A DNA stretch of 64,000 nt from JADJOY01 sp016713535 [NCBI: Deltaproteobacteria bacterium] (GCA_016713535.1 JADJOY010000010.1:186001-250000); one strand, 5' to 3'; numbered from the stretch's first letter, positions 1 to 8,529 are shown. Numbers and translations are program-made. The notes: a model not told the origin generated them from the sequence alone.

Positions 1-1310
1 TCGGCGAGGATGGACTGCTGGAACGCGGCGTTCATGCCGAAGGTCTTGTCGCTGCCGAACGGGTGCGGCAGGTCGACGCCGAAGCCCACCGACCACACGT
101 AGCGGTCGTTGTCGACGAGGTTCGAGACACCGCTCTGATCGCCGATCGGCGACGCTTCCCAGAAAAACCCCGCGCGCAGGCTCGGCAGCGCCCGCACCAC
201 GCTCTCGCCGTCGCCGAACGTGAAGTCGCCGAGCTGGTACTCGACACCCACCCGCGGCGTCCACGTGTCGTGGGTCGAGTAAGGCAGCGCGATGGTCTCG
301 GCGATCGGGATCGGCACCTCCGGCAACGGCGGAATGACCACTCCGCCGGACGCCCGCACGATCAGCGTCGGGTCCTCGTAGGCGGCCCAGTTCGACCAGG
401 TCACGTCGAGCTCGGCGCGCCACGACTCGTCGGGCGTCCACGCGAGCCCCAGCGTGGCCTGCTGCGGCGTGAACACGTTGACGTTGAAGATGTCGACCAC
501 GAAGCCGTAGGTGATGCCGGCGCCCACCGAACCGCCGGGCGTGACGTGGAAGTCCTCGAAGTCGGCGCGGCTCTCGCCGCGATAGCTGGCGCCGAACGTG
601 AGCCCGCCCAGGAACGGCCCGAGCTGCACTCCGGCGGTGGGCGCGAACTGCCACGGCGCCGAGAGCGAGAGCTCGCCCTGGGACGGCGTGCCGTCGAGGT
701 TGAGGTCGAACACGATCTCACCGGCGGTCGTGTAGTACATCTGCATGCCGGCGCCCGCCTTGAGCCACGGTGCCAGCTCGGCGCCGAAGCCGAAGTAGAT
801 GTACATGAGGTCGAGCATGTGCCGGTACCGCGTGTAGCCGGGCTCGGCCGCGTCGCGGCTGGTCATCGTGAACGCGTGGTCGGTGGGCAGCACGAAGAGC
901 GCGCCACCGGCGACCTTCGTGTCCAGCACCGTCATCGGCAGCGCGATCGAGCCGACCGCCGAGACCTGCTTCTCGACGCGCGGATCGACGTCGCCGTGGA
1001 TCGGCTCGCCGTCCGCGTCCTCGCCGACCACGCCGCCCTTCAGCGGATCGAGCTGTGGGTCGATCGTGAAGAGGCCGAGCTCGACGGTCGGCCCCGTGAG
1101 CGAGGCGAGCCCGGCCGGGTTGTAGAAGATCGCGTAGGTGTCGTCGGTCGACGCGACGTAGGCGCCGCCGAGGGCGACGCCGCGCGGGCCGATGCCGAGC
1201 AAGCCGGGGACCGTGCCGCGCGCCGACGACGCGCTCGCCGCGATCACGCCGAACGCGGCGAGCACCGCGAGGGCCGGGGTCCGCGCGCGACGCCGCTCAG
1301 CGATCTTCAC
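1..1310 (-). CDS. FadL/OmpP1-family outer-membrane transport protein (3' end outside window)
   Basis: Read leftwards from a GTG at 1310, one frame stays open to the window edge for about 436 codons. It begins with a basic, then hydrophobic signal peptide (TPALAVLAAFGVIAASAS) and continues with the hallmark block GPRGVALGGAYVAS followed by FYNPAGLASL. This is the N-terminal hatch and first strand region of FadL/TodX proteins. Later segments alternate aromatic and polar residues, as expected for beta strands. The family moves long-chain fatty acids or other hydrophobic compounds across the outer membrane. The start overlaps the stop of the upstream lipoprotein gene by 14 bases, so the two are probably translated together. 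The substrate cannot be told from the sequence. The C-terminal strands, which would normally end in an aromatic residue, lie outside the window. Confidence 0.88.
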   Translation of the reverse strand, partial: MKIAERRRARTPALAVLAAFGVIAASASSARGTVPGLLGIGPRGVALGGAYVASTDDTYAIFYNPAGLASLTGPTVELGLFTIDPQLDPLKGGVVGEDADGEPIHGDVDPRVEKQVSAVGSIALPMTVLDTKVAGGALFVLPTDHAFTMTSRDAAEPGYTRYRHMLDLMYIYFGFGAELAPWLKAGAGMQMYYTTAGEIVFDLNLDGTPSQGELSLSAPWQFAPTAGVQLGPFLGGLTFGASYRGESRADFEDFHVTPGGSVGAGITYGFVVDIFNVNVFTPQQATLGLAWTPDESWRAELDVTWSNWAAYEDPTLIVRASGGVVIPPLPEVPIPIAETIALPYSTHDTWTPRVGVEYQLGDFTFGDGESVVRALPSLRAGFFWEASPIGDQSGVSNLVDNDRYVWSVGFGVDLPHPFGSDKTFGMNAAFQQSILA

Positions 1311-1779
1311 ACCGCACCCCGCCCTCGTCCTGGCCGTAGAGACACAGACCGCCGTCTGGAGTGACGCGGATGCGGAGGGTCGCGCCGTCCACGTCGACCC
1401 GGAACCCGACCGTCGAGAGCAACGTGGTGCGACCGGAGGCATCGGTGTCGTGGAGCCCGACGACGTGACGGCCGAGGTCGGTGACGAACGCCGCCCCCGC
1501 GCCGGGTGTCAGCGTCGCGACCTGCGTCCCCGGGTCGAGGAGCGCGGGGCCGAGCACGGACGGCTCGAGGAGCACCGCGATCGAGGCGTCCGCGCCGTAG
1601 AGCCGCACGTCGGCGGCGTCGTTGGTCAGCTCCACCACGACCTTGGGCGACACCACGCCGCTCGAGCTGCAGCCGGGCCCCGCCAGCGAAAGCGCGAGCG
1701 CCACTGTTCCGAGCGGCCTCGCAGTCCGCCCCGGTCGGGGGGCGCGCCTCCACCCGCGCCTGTCCTCGCGTCGCGTCAC
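1297..1779 (-). CDS. Small exported protein, probable lipoprotein, co-transcribed with the FadL-like gene
   Basis: The protein is 160 residues. A basic N-terminus and a hydrophobic stretch (LGTVALALSLAGPGC) are followed by SSSG, which looks like a lipoprotein signal, although the -1/-3 residues (G, G) are only a weak lipobox. The mature part is rich in beta-type segments such as VVVELTNDAADVRLYG and ends near CLYGQDEGGVRCEDR with two late cysteines. I recognise no family. The gene sits directly upstream of, and overlaps, the porin gene, so it may be a periplasmic or membrane-anchored partner in uptake of a hydrophobic substrate (inference). The annotated start gives a long basic leader, so a start a few codons further in is possible. 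Confidence 0.7.
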   Translation of the reverse strand: MTRREDRRGWRRAPRPGRTARPLGTVALALSLAGPGCSSSGVVSPKVVVELTNDAADVRLYGADASIAVLLEPSVLGPALLDPGTQVATLTPGAGAAFVTDLGRHVVGLHDTDASGRTTLLSTVGFRVDVDGATLRIRVTPDGGLCLYGQDEGGVRCEDR

Positions 1780-1811
1780 CGCTCGCTCTCTCCCCGCCCC
1801 GCGCGCCTTGC

Positions 1812-1834
1812 TAACAGCGTTAACATGGTGTTAC
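1812..1834. promoter_or_regulatory. Candidate operator between divergent envelope genes
   Basis: TAACA occurs at 1812 and again at 1821. The second copy forms an inverted repeat, TAACATGGTGTTA, with TGTTA at 1829-1833. The site is AT-rich within a GC-rich background and lies in the 107-bp gap between the minus-strand lipoprotein/porin operon and the plus-strand secreted-protein gene. A TetR-type or similar regulator could act on both sides. No regulator gene is adjacent. Confidence 0.4.
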
Positions 1835-1886
1835 GAACGCGCCGGCCGAGTCAACGACTTCGATTCTCGATTTCGCCGACGCACAC

Positions 1887-3269
1887 GTGAGACCGCCTCC
1901 TCCACGGCTACGCCCGCGTCCTCGCTCGCGCGACGCTCGGGCCTGGCTGGTGGCGGCGAGCCTCGCGAGCGCGGTCATCGCGACCGGCCCGAGCGCCGCC
2001 CGCGCCGGCCTGGGGCGCAGTCTCGATCGTCCGATCGACCCGGTGGCGGTCGATGGCGCGCACCTGCCGGAGGTCCTCGGCCGGCCCGTCGCGTCGCTCA
2101 GGGTCGAGGTGTGGCGAGACGGCGCCTTCGCGCCGATCCCGTTCCAGATCGACGAGCGCAACGCCGCCGGCGGCTGGGTGTACCCGAGCGGGCCGGAAGC
2201 GAACGCCGACGAAGACGCCGGCCGCTTCGACGCCAACGACGTGCTGTTCGTGATGGCGCGCGACCTCGCCGGAGCGCGGCCCGCGGGCGCGCCCCCTCCC
2301 GCCGCGGACGGCGCCGCGCCCGCGGTGCTGCGCGAGCTGACCTTTCGCGATCCGCTGGACGGACGCACGGCGTACGCCTACCTGACGGCGTGGGACGACG
2401 CCGCGCCGCCGCCCAGCCCGGTCGACTACGTCCGCTACGTGCCCGAGACCGACGACGTCCGCGCCGCCAACTTCTCGGCGGGCTTCAGCGCGCGGGTGCC
2501 GTTCGCGATCGACCGCATGAGCCTGAAGCTCGCCGACGGCACCTGGGCACCGAGCCACGTCGACATCCTCAAGATCCGGCTGCGCTCGACGATCTGGAGC
2601 GTCTACGACTTCGACCGCGACCAGGACGACTTCGAGAGCGTGACGGCGGCGTGGATCGACGGCCCGGTGCGGGTCGTGCTGCACAAGGGCATGAGCGTGA
2701 GCATGATCCTCGGCATCCAGACGCCGAAGCTCTGGAACGACACGATCTTCCTGCCCTACTCGTTCCAGTACTCGGTGGACATCGCGCTGCCGTTCTCGAT
2801 CACCGCGATCTTCTCGAAGTTCGACCTCATGAGCGGGGTCGACTTCGACGGTCTGAGCGGCGCCAAGCTCTACGTGAAGGGAGTGCCCGAGCCGGTCGCC
2901 GTGGCCGGCGAGCCGCCGCGCGCGGCGCTCGCCGCCTTGCGCGCGAGCGGCGCCGAGCAGCGCGTCACCGCGCTCGAGTGGAACGGCGTCTTCTCGCTGA
3001 CCCGCATCCACATCGACCGGTCGGTGCCGCTCGAGGTGAAGGTGCGGTGGGTCGACGACCCCGCGGTGGAGGATCCGCCCGAGCGCAAGCGCGGCGCGAC
3101 ACCCGGGCTCTACTTCGACTTCGAGAACTGGCTCGGCATGGAGCAGAAGAACGTGACGATCGGCACCGGCATCTATCTGCCGCCGGGCTTCCAGCACGGC
3201 GACGAGGAGACCTTCGAGCGGCGCCTGGATCACCCGGTGGAGCTGGTCGCGCCGGCGCCGGCGCGCTGA
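1887..3269 (+). CDS. Secreted protein of unknown function
   Basis: The protein is 460 residues. An arginine-rich start and hydrophobic core (WLVAASLASAVIATGPSAAR) form a signal peptide. The mature protein starts with a domain containing EVWRDGAFAPIPFQIDER, then FDANDVLFVMARDL. It is rich in aromatic and acidic residues throughout, for example SVYDFDRDQDDFESVTAAW and GLYFDFENWLGMEQKN. The DANDVLFVMARDL block is conserved-looking, but I cannot name a family. It is divergent from the FadL-like operon and shares the same short control region, which suggests a periplasmic or surface role linked to the same substrate (inference). ATG at 1887 leaves room for the signal peptide and lies 19 codons before the hydrophobic core. 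Confidence 0.75.
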   Translation: MRPPPPRLRPRPRSRDARAWLVAASLASAVIATGPSAARAGLGRSLDRPIDPVAVDGAHLPEVLGRPVASLRVEVWRDGAFAPIPFQIDERNAAGGWVYPSGPEANADEDAGRFDANDVLFVMARDLAGARPAGAPPPAADGAAPAVLRELTFRDPLDGRTAYAYLTAWDDAAPPPSPVDYVRYVPETDDVRAANFSAGFSARVPFAIDRMSLKLADGTWAPSHVDILKIRLRSTIWSVYDFDRDQDDFESVTAAWIDGPVRVVLHKGMSVSMILGIQTPKLWNDTIFLPYSFQYSVDIALPFSITAIFSKFDLMSGVDFDGLSGAKLYVKGVPEPVAVAGEPPRAALAALRASGAEQRVTALEWNGVFSLTRIHIDRSVPLEVKVRWVDDPAVEDPPERKRGATPGLYFDFENWLGMEQKNVTIGTGIYLPPGFQHGDEETFERRLDHPVELVAPAPAR

Positions 3270-3283
3270 TCGCGGCTCCGGTC

Positions 3284-3777
3284 GGAGGGACGGCCTCCCG
3301 GCCGTCCGACAACACCAGGAGCGGACCGACAGCGATCCGCGCCGCGGCGACGCCACGCTCACGGCGTATCGCCGGGCACGCGACGCGTGCCCCTCCGGAC
3401 CGCGATCGATCGCCGGCCCGCCGGGAGGCGGGCCCTCCGAACCAGTGTGCCAGAGGCCAGCCCCCCCCGCGGCGCGCGCCGCACCCGAGAGCGTCACGGA
3501 CGCGCGATCGTCTCGGAGCGAAGGCCTCCCGGCCGTCCGACAACACCAGGAGCGGACCGACAGCGATCCGCGCCGCGGCGACGCCACGCTCACGGCGTAT
3601 CGCCGGGCACGCGACGCGTGCCCCTCCGGACCGCGATCGATCGCCGGCCCGCCGGGAGGCGGGCCCTCCGAAACCGGTGTGCCAGAGGCCAGCACCCCCG
3701 CGGCGCGCGCCGCACCCGAGAGCGTCACGGACGCGCGATCGTCTCGGAGCGAAGGCCTCCCGGCCGTCCGAATAGCT
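3284..3777. repeat. Tandem 231-bp composite unit made of REP-like hairpins
   Basis: The region holds two full copies and a partial third of a 231-bp unit; GGCCTCCC recurs at 3292, 3523 and 3754. Each unit contains three hairpins: GGACGGCCTCCCGGCCGTCC, GGCACGCGACGCGTGCC and GGCCCGCCGGGAGGCGGGCC. The latter two are followed by CCCTCC, and the first is preceded by its complement GGAGGG. No convincing gene is present; the long open frames across it come from absence of stops in GC-rich repeats. Confidence 0.9.
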
Positions 3778-3789
3778 CCGGCCCGCCGG

Positions 3790-4296
3790 TCAGAGCTTCG
3801 AGAGCGCCTTCTTCGCGAGCTCGACGGCGCCGTCCTTGGGGGCGGGTCGCTTCATCGCCGAGGCTGCCGAGGTGAGGTCGATCGCGAGGACCTCGTTGTC
3901 ACGGGTGAGCACGAGCAGCGTCGAGTAGTGGGTGAGCCACACCGCCTCGTCGCCCACCCCGAACACGGTCGGACCGTCGGAGCGCTTCTGCAGGAACGCG
4001 GGTCTCGCGCCGGTCCCGGTGCGTAGCTCCACCCTCACCGCGCGCCCCGAGCCGTCGGCGAGGTTGAAGTTGCAGGAGAAGGCGCCGCGGCCGCTCTGCG
4101 CCTGGGGCTCACCGACGGTGAGCTTGAGCGACGACGCGATGTCGCTGGCGGTCACGAGCTCGCACGCGCGCGGGTTCTGATGCTTCGAGTCCGGCCCCTT
4201 GGGCGGCGCACCCGCGACCGCGGGGCGGACGGAGGCGACGGCGAGGATCCCCGCCAGGGCGAGCGCGGCGGACGGCGACGAGACGGATCGGGTCAT
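3790..4296 (-). CDS. Exported protein, possibly DUF3558-like
   Basis: The protein is 168 residues. Its N-terminus MTRSVSSPSAALALAGILAV, followed by a run ending in AVAGA, is a clear signal peptide. The mature domain begins NPRACELVTASDIASSLKLT, has a second cysteine in GAFSCNFNL, and contains VFGVGDEAVWLTHYSTLLVL. The layout (cysteine plus LVTASD near the start, second cysteine in a beta strand, GVGDEA late) resembles actinobacterial DUF3558 lipoproteins and similar periplasmic proteins. This is a resemblance only. It reads in the same direction as the next lipoprotein gene at 4407-5000, about 110 bp away, so the two may be co-expressed. The function is unknown. Confidence 0.75.
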   Translation of the reverse strand: MTRSVSSPSAALALAGILAVASVRPAVAGAPPKGPDSKHQNPRACELVTASDIASSLKLTVGEPQAQSGRGAFSCNFNLADGSGRAVRVELRTGTGARPAFLQKRSDGPTVFGVGDEAVWLTHYSTLLVLTRDNEVLAIDLTSAASAMKRPAPKDGAVELAKKALSKL

Positions 4297-4406
4297 GGCG
4301 CTCCCTCGGCCGCGGCGGGTCCACGCGAGCGAGCGCGGTGCCGCGGACGGCTGCGACGGCGGCTGAGCTTAACGCGGCGCCCCCCGCGCGCGCCTCGTGG
4401 GTTGGC

Positions 4407-5000
4407 TCAGAACGTCACGCTGCCGATCAGCGTCATCACCGCGGGGCGGTCGAAGCTCGTCGCGACGCCGCCCGCGTCCACGACCAGCATGCGGTCGCCG
4501 CGGCTCGCCTGGCCGAGCAGCCAGGTCGTCGGTGGCTCGCCCTTGTTGGTGGGCTCGCGGTGGCCGACCTGCACCACCACCTGCGCGCCGCCCGCCGTGG
4601 TGGTGCGGAAGGTCTCGTCGAACTTGACCTCGAGGTCGGCCCGCCGCGCCGCGAAGCAGCTCTCGACGAACCGACCGAGCTCGGAGGACGGTCCGTGCAG
4701 CACGAGCGCCGACGTCGTGCCCTGCGGCGCCGTGACGCGCGCCGCGGCGGTCGACGCGGCCGGCAGCGCGCGGCACCAGCCGCGCTCGTTGGGCTCCTGC
4801 TTACCGGCGATCGGATCGGTCACGGTCCAGCTCGGCGGCGCCGTGAACCCGCGCCCTTCGGCCACGAACCTGGCCCACGTGCCGCGGCTCGGAGCGCTCG
4901 CGGTCTGGGACGAGCCGCCCTTCGAGCAGGCGCCGGCGGCGACCACGACGGCGAGCAGCGACGAGAGCGCGACGCGCGCGTACGGCCGGGTGACGGTCAT
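4407..5000 (-). CDS. Lipoprotein of unknown function
   Basis: The protein is 197 residues from the ATG at 5000. The N-terminus has a hydrophobic core and lipobox (LLAVVVAAGAC, then SKGGSS), a good lipoprotein signal. The mature part carries FVAEGRGFTAPPSWTVTDP and later GQASRGDRMLVVDAGG, a pattern common in small proteins with a single compact beta/alpha domain that follows GF.. PPSW. The frame is open further upstream to 5228, but that stretch runs over degenerate hairpin repeats and has no protein-like composition, so I chose the start that gives the signal peptide. The role is unknown. Confidence 0.75.
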   Translation of the reverse strand: MTVTRPYARVALSSLLAVVVAAGACSKGGSSQTASAPSRGTWARFVAEGRGFTAPPSWTVTDPIAGKQEPNERGWCRALPAASTAAARVTAPQGTTSALVLHGPSSELGRFVESCFAARRADLEVKFDETFRTTTAGGAQVVVQVGHREPTNKGEPPTTWLLGQASRGDRMLVVDAGGVATSFDRPAVMTLIGSVTF

Positions 5001-5063
5001 GGGCGAACCTCCGAGGCGGGACGAGACGAGCGATGGCGAGCCTTCTACTTCGCCGGGCTCGGG

Positions 5064-5180
5064 CTGCAAAGGGCCGCCGAGCCGGGCCCTCCGAACCGTG
5101 GCCGAACGTGCACCCCTCGGCGGGACGGCCTCCCGGCCCGCCGCCAGATCGGAGCGGGCTCGGACCGACCCCGATCCGCG
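5064..5180. repeat. Degenerate REP-like hairpin pair
   Basis: GGCCGCCGAGCCGGGCCCTCCGA and GGGACGGCCTCCCGG occur here as decayed members of the same hairpin family seen at 3.3 kb, between the lipoprotein gene start at 5000 and the membrane protein start at 5259. No gene is seen in this stretch. Confidence 0.6.
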
Positions 5181-5258
5181 CTGATCGCCACGGCGCCTGC
5201 TAACATGCGGCGCGCGCCGGCCGGACACGGTCCGATCGTCCGCGCCGCGTCACTCTCC

Positions 5259-6131
5259 ATGACCGTCTCCGAGCTGCGGCGCCAGGAGTTGCTGGTTCGT
5301 CTGCCTCACGCGGTGCTCGCCGTGCTCGCGGTGGCCGGCGCTGCGGTCCTGGCGCGCGCGTTCGCGCAGCCCGGGATCCTGGCGATGCCCGACCTCGTGG
5401 CGCCGAGCGACGGGCCGAACTGGGCCGCGCGCTTCCTGCTGCCGGCGGCGGCGCCGCTCGCGCTCGAGCTGGTGCTGGGCGGTGCGCTGGCGCTGGTGAG
5501 CGGGGTGCGGCGCTCGTTCACGCTCGAGCTCACGCGACGCTCGGAGCATCTGGTGGCGAGCGAAGCCACGGCCGCGGTCGAGCAGGTGCTCGCGCGGCTG
5601 ACGCGGCTCGGCTTCGACGGGCGCGTCGAGCAGACGCACGGCAAGACCGTGATCGCGGTGGCGCGGCCGCGCTCGCATCCGTTCCGTGGCTTCGACGGGC
5701 TGCCGCTCGAAGGCACGGTCACGGTCGAGGAGATCGCCGGTGTATCGCACGTGTGCGCGAGTCTCTCGATCGCGACGTTCATCGTCCGGGACACCGGCGA
5801 GGCGCTCTATCTGACCCAGCTCGCCGAGTTCCTGGCGGGGCACGCCGACACGCTCCATCCGGTGCGGGGGCCGGCGGTCGGCATGAACTTCGCGGTCGGC
5901 TACGCGGCGCTGGGGGTCGCGCTCGCCGCGATCGCGGTGCAGACCGGCTCGCTCAGCCTCGCGGTATACGCCGACTCGAGCTCGATGCTCGGGCTGGCGA
6001 TGGGCGGGATCACGTCGTTCGCGATCGTGTTCCAGTGGCGAACGGTGGTGGGTCTTCCCGAGACGATCGCGGCGATCGCCGCGGCCTTGGTCACGCGCCT
6101 GGTGCTGGTGGGCGTGTCGCCGGGCCTGTGA
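5259..6131 (+). CDS. Integral membrane protein of unknown function
   Basis: The protein is 290 residues from the ATG at 5259. A first membrane segment (VLAVLAVAGAAVLARAF) and a second (APLALELVLGGALALVSGV) precede a soluble domain at about residues 90-200, which includes LARLTRLGFDGRVEQTHGK. At least two further membrane spans lie near the C-terminus (AVGYAALGVALAAIAVQTGS and ETIAAIAAALVTRLVLVGV). The open frame extends upstream to 4338, but only over repeat and antisense sequence. It reads into the DUF2238 gene 28 bp downstream, so the two may form an operon. I recognise no family. Confidence 0.75.
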   Translation: MTVSELRRQELLVRLPHAVLAVLAVAGAAVLARAFAQPGILAMPDLVAPSDGPNWAARFLLPAAAPLALELVLGGALALVSGVRRSFTLELTRRSEHLVASEATAAVEQVLARLTRLGFDGRVEQTHGKTVIAVARPRSHPFRGFDGLPLEGTVTVEEIAGVSHVCASLSIATFIVRDTGEALYLTQLAEFLAGHADTLHPVRGPAVGMNFAVGYAALGVALAAIAVQTGSLSLAVYADSSSMLGLAMGGITSFAIVFQWRTVVGLPETIAAIAAALVTRLVLVGVSPGL

Positions 6132-6159
6132 ACCCGAAGCTCGCAGCTCGAGGCATCGA

Positions 6160-6798
6160 ATGGACGACACGACCGCGCCGCTCACCCCGGGGCGCTTCGC
6201 GAGCGCGATGCTCGCGGTGGTTGCCGTGGGGCTGGTGATCTCGGGGATCGGCCCCAGGGACCGCTTCACGTGGCTGCTGGAGGTCGCGCCGGTGCTGATC
6301 GGCGCGCCGATCTTCCTCGCCACCTTCCGGCGCTTCCCCTTCACGCCGCTCGTCTACGCGCTGCTCGCGGTGCACGCGTACGTGCTGATGATCGGCGGGC
6401 ACTGGACCTACGCCGAGGTGCCGTTCGGCTTCTGGTTGCAGAAGGTCCTTCACTTCGCGCGCAACCCGTACGATCGCATCGGGCACTTCGCGCAGGGTTT
6501 CATCCCCGCGATCGTGGGACGCGAGATCCTGCTGCGGTGCTCGCCGCTGCGTGGCAGCCGCTGGCTGCCGGTGCTGGTCTTCACCTGCTGCATGACGCTG
6601 AGCGTGACCTACGAGTTCATCGAGTGGTGGACCGCGCTCGCGACCGGCATCGCCGCGGAGGCGTTCCTCGGCACGCAGGGCGATCCGTGGGACACGCAGT
6701 GGGACATGTTCCTGTGCGGAGTCGGCGCGATCACCGCGCTGGTGACGCTATCGCGGCTCCAGGATCGGCAGCTCGCGCGGATCGAAGCGGCGCGCTGA
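6160..6798 (+). CDS. DUF2238 (YjdF-type) membrane protein
   Basis: The protein is 212 residues with about six hydrophobic spans. The conserved DUF2238 core is visible. It comprises HWTYAEVPFG, then NPYDRIGHFAQGFIPAIVGRE, then SVTYEFIEWWTALATG, and GDPWDTQWDMFLC. These polar residues within membrane spans (the D-R-x-x-H-F-x-Q-G pattern and the E-W-W helix) define the family. The biochemical function of the family is not established. The gene follows the preceding membrane protein gene closely and ends at an intrinsic-terminator-like hairpin. Confidence 0.9.
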   Translation: MDDTTAPLTPGRFASAMLAVVAVGLVISGIGPRDRFTWLLEVAPVLIGAPIFLATFRRFPFTPLVYALLAVHAYVLMIGGHWTYAEVPFGFWLQKVLHFARNPYDRIGHFAQGFIPAIVGREILLRCSPLRGSRWLPVLVFTCCMTLSVTYEFIEWWTALATGIAAEAFLGTQGDPWDTQWDMFLCGVGAITALVTLSRLQDRQLARIEAAR

Positions 6799-6812
6799 CG
6801 GGCGAAGTGGGC

Positions 6813-6833
6813 GGGGGGCTCGAAGAGCCCCCC
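6813..6833. terminator. Bidirectional terminator-like hairpin
   Basis: A 9-bp stem, GGGGGGCTC pairing with GAGCCCCCC across a GAA loop, sits between the ends of two convergent genes (6798 plus strand, 6847 minus strand). There is no U tract, as is common in very GC-rich genomes. The same design recurs at 7962-7982. Confidence 0.7.
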
Positions 6834-6846
6834 CGAGGAATCCGAT

Positions 6847-7238
6847 TCACCAGCCGCGCATGCGGCCGATGGCGCGGCGGTCGCGCTTGGTGGGGCGCCC
6901 GGCGCCGCGATCACGGATCACGAACGGACCCTCGGGGCGCGGCGGGGCGGCGGCGAGTGGTCCACGTAGAGCTGACGCGCCGCGGGCGCCGGGCCGCGGC
7001 GCTCGGCGACACCGGCGACCTCGAGGATCAGGCGTCGCTCGTCGCGCCGGATCTCGAGGCGGTCGCCGACCCGCACCACCTTGGCCGGCTGCGCGCCGTG
7101 GCCGTTCACCGTGACGTGACCGCCACGGCAGGCCTCCTGGGCGAGGGCGCGGGTCTTGTAGATCCGCGCCGCCCACAGCCACTTGTCGACGCGCACCGGC
7201 TCGGGCGCGGGCGCGGGCGGATCGACGGGAGCGTTCAT
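6847..7238 (-). CDS. hslR: HslR-type S4-domain RNA-binding protein, single-base frameshift near 6945
   Basis: From ATG 7238 the protein reads VRVDKWLWAARIYKTRALAQ, the S4 RNA-binding fold, followed by GGHVTVNGHGAQPAKVVRVG, characteristic of HslR/YrfH (ribosome-associated heat-shock protein that handles blocked 50S subunits). After YVDHSPPP the frame runs into a stop at 6918. Moving one base gives the expected family C-terminus, GRPTKRDRRAIGRM, ending at 6847. The total, about 130 residues, is the normal HslR length. The gene is therefore complete apart from a one-base indel at about 6945, which could be a sequencing error in a run of C and G. Confidence 0.85.
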
Positions 7239-7337
7239 GAGGCGCGACCGAGAGGCGTCGCGAGAATGTAGCGCGAGGGAGCGCGCGCGCGGGCCAACAG
7301 GACTCCACGAACGGGAGTCGCCACGCTCTCGTGTGTC

Positions 7338-7408
7338 GCGACGCGGGGGACGGAGCCCCCCGCGCTACGAAAACCACCGTAGCGACGGGGGTTCCATCCC
7401 CCGTCGCC
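7338..7408. repeat. Head-to-head pair of GTAG-headed REP hairpins
   Basis: A hairpin with GTAG head begins at 7379 (GTAG, CGACGGGGG stem, TTCCAT loop, CCCCCGTCG). The complement of a second GTAG-headed hairpin ends at 7368 (CGCGGGGG, ACGGAG, CCCCCGCG, CTAC). The two heads face each other about 10 bases apart, the arrangement known as a BIME in bacterial REP systems. Confidence 0.75.
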
Positions 7409-7426
7409 AGGTCCACGCGGCTTCCA

Positions 7427-7900
7427 CGAGCGACAGCGCCTCGGGTGGGCCCTACTGGGATCGACCGTGTCGCGGTGTCGCGTCGTCACGTATCGCCGGG
7501 CACGCAACGCGTGCCCCTCCGGCGGCCGCGCCCAGTCGGATCGGGACGCAACCCCGAGCGGGATCCCGGATCGCGGACCGACCAGACTCGCCAAGGGGCG
7601 CGTCGCAGCGCGACGCCGCGAGCGACAGCGACTCGGGTGGGCCCTACTGGGATCGACCGTGTCGCGGTGTCGCGTCGTCACGTATCGCCGGGCACGCAAC
7701 GCGTGCCACTCCGGCGCCCAGTCGGATCGGGACGCAGGCCCGAGCGGGATCCCGGATCGCGGAACGACCAGACTCGCCAGGGGCGTCGCAGCGCGACGCC
7801 GCGAGCGACAGCGACTGGTGGGCCCTACTGGGGATCGACCGTGTCGCGGGTCGCGTCGTCACGTCGCGGGCACGCACGGCCGGTGCGGGGGGACTCTAGT
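7427..7900. repeat. Three tandem copies of a 183-192-bp hairpin-bearing unit
   Basis: The phrase CGAGCGACAGCG starts copies at 7427, 7619 and 7802. Each full unit carries TGGGCCCTACTGG, a TGTCGCG pair, and the GGCACGC/GCGTGCC hairpin followed by CCCCTCC (an AC variant of the common hairpin stem loop). The third copy is shortened. I see no credible gene between 7239 and 7984. Confidence 0.85.
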
Positions 7901-7961
7901 GGCCGGTCGAGGCGACCGCACGAGCGAGGACTTGGGGGGACCCGGCGATTCACTTGCGGGC

Positions 7962-7982
7962 GGGGGGCTGGAACAGCCCCCC
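7962..7982 (-). terminator. Terminator-like hairpin after the 130-residue protein gene
   Basis: GGGGGGCTG pairs perfectly with CAGCCCCCC across a GAA loop, 2 bases past the stop of the minus-strand gene at 7985. It has the same stem and loop design as the hairpin at 6813-6833. Confidence 0.7.
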
Positions 7983-7984
7983 GT

Positions 7985-8377
7985 TCAATGCGTCCAGCCC
8001 CGCGAGCCGGTCGGCTCCTCGTCGTCCTCGTAGCCGTGCGAGAGCACGAACTGCCAGGACGCGACGCGCTCGCGCTCGTCCTCGGAGATCAGCTCGAAGA
8101 GGAACTCCTCCTCGTCGCGCTGCTCGACCTGCACGTAGGCAACGTCCGCCGGATGCAGGAAGATTTCCGCCATCACCCGCTTGCCGCGGAACACCTGAAC
8201 CAGCAAGGTCTCTTCGTCCTCGACGGCCAGGTGCCAGTGAAGGTCCTCGTCGTCGTAGACCACCGACTCGGGAGTACCGGCGCGCACGATGCAATTGGCG
8301 TGGCGCTGCAACCAGGTCCAGAACTGCTCGAACGGCAGCGTGGTGGACGAGCTCTTGGCGGTCTTCTTCGAGTCCAT
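7985..8377 (-). CDS. Conserved-looking acidic protein of unknown function
   Basis: The protein is 130 residues. I chose ATG 8377 because GGAGGTGA, a near-perfect ribosome-binding site, lies 8 bases before it. An earlier in-frame ATG at 8416 lacks such a site. The protein has a basic start (MDSKKTAKSSS), then WTWLQRHANCIV, then two beta-rich stretches (DEETLLVQVFRG and ADVAYVQVEQRDEEEFLFEL), and ends with an acidic tail. There is no signal peptide or membrane span, so it is probably cytoplasmic. No family is recognised. It is divergent from the DAHP synthase gene. Confidence 0.75.
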   Translation of the reverse strand: MDSKKTAKSSSTTLPFEQFWTWLQRHANCIVRAGTPESVVYDDEDLHWHLAVEDEETLLVQVFRGKRVMAEIFLHPADVAYVQVEQRDEEEFLFELISEDERERVASWQFVLSHGYEDDEEPTGSRGWTH

Positions 8378-8529
8378 GGGCGGAATCACCTCCGTCGGAA
8401 ACCCGGGGGCTGGCAAGTGAGCGAGTCTAGCAGGCGCTTTTGGAGGCCGTCTTCCGCACGCTCCGTTCCCTGCCCGCCCGCCACCGCGAAGCCCTGCTAA
8501 GATCGGTCGCTTTGCCCAACGCTCACGCC

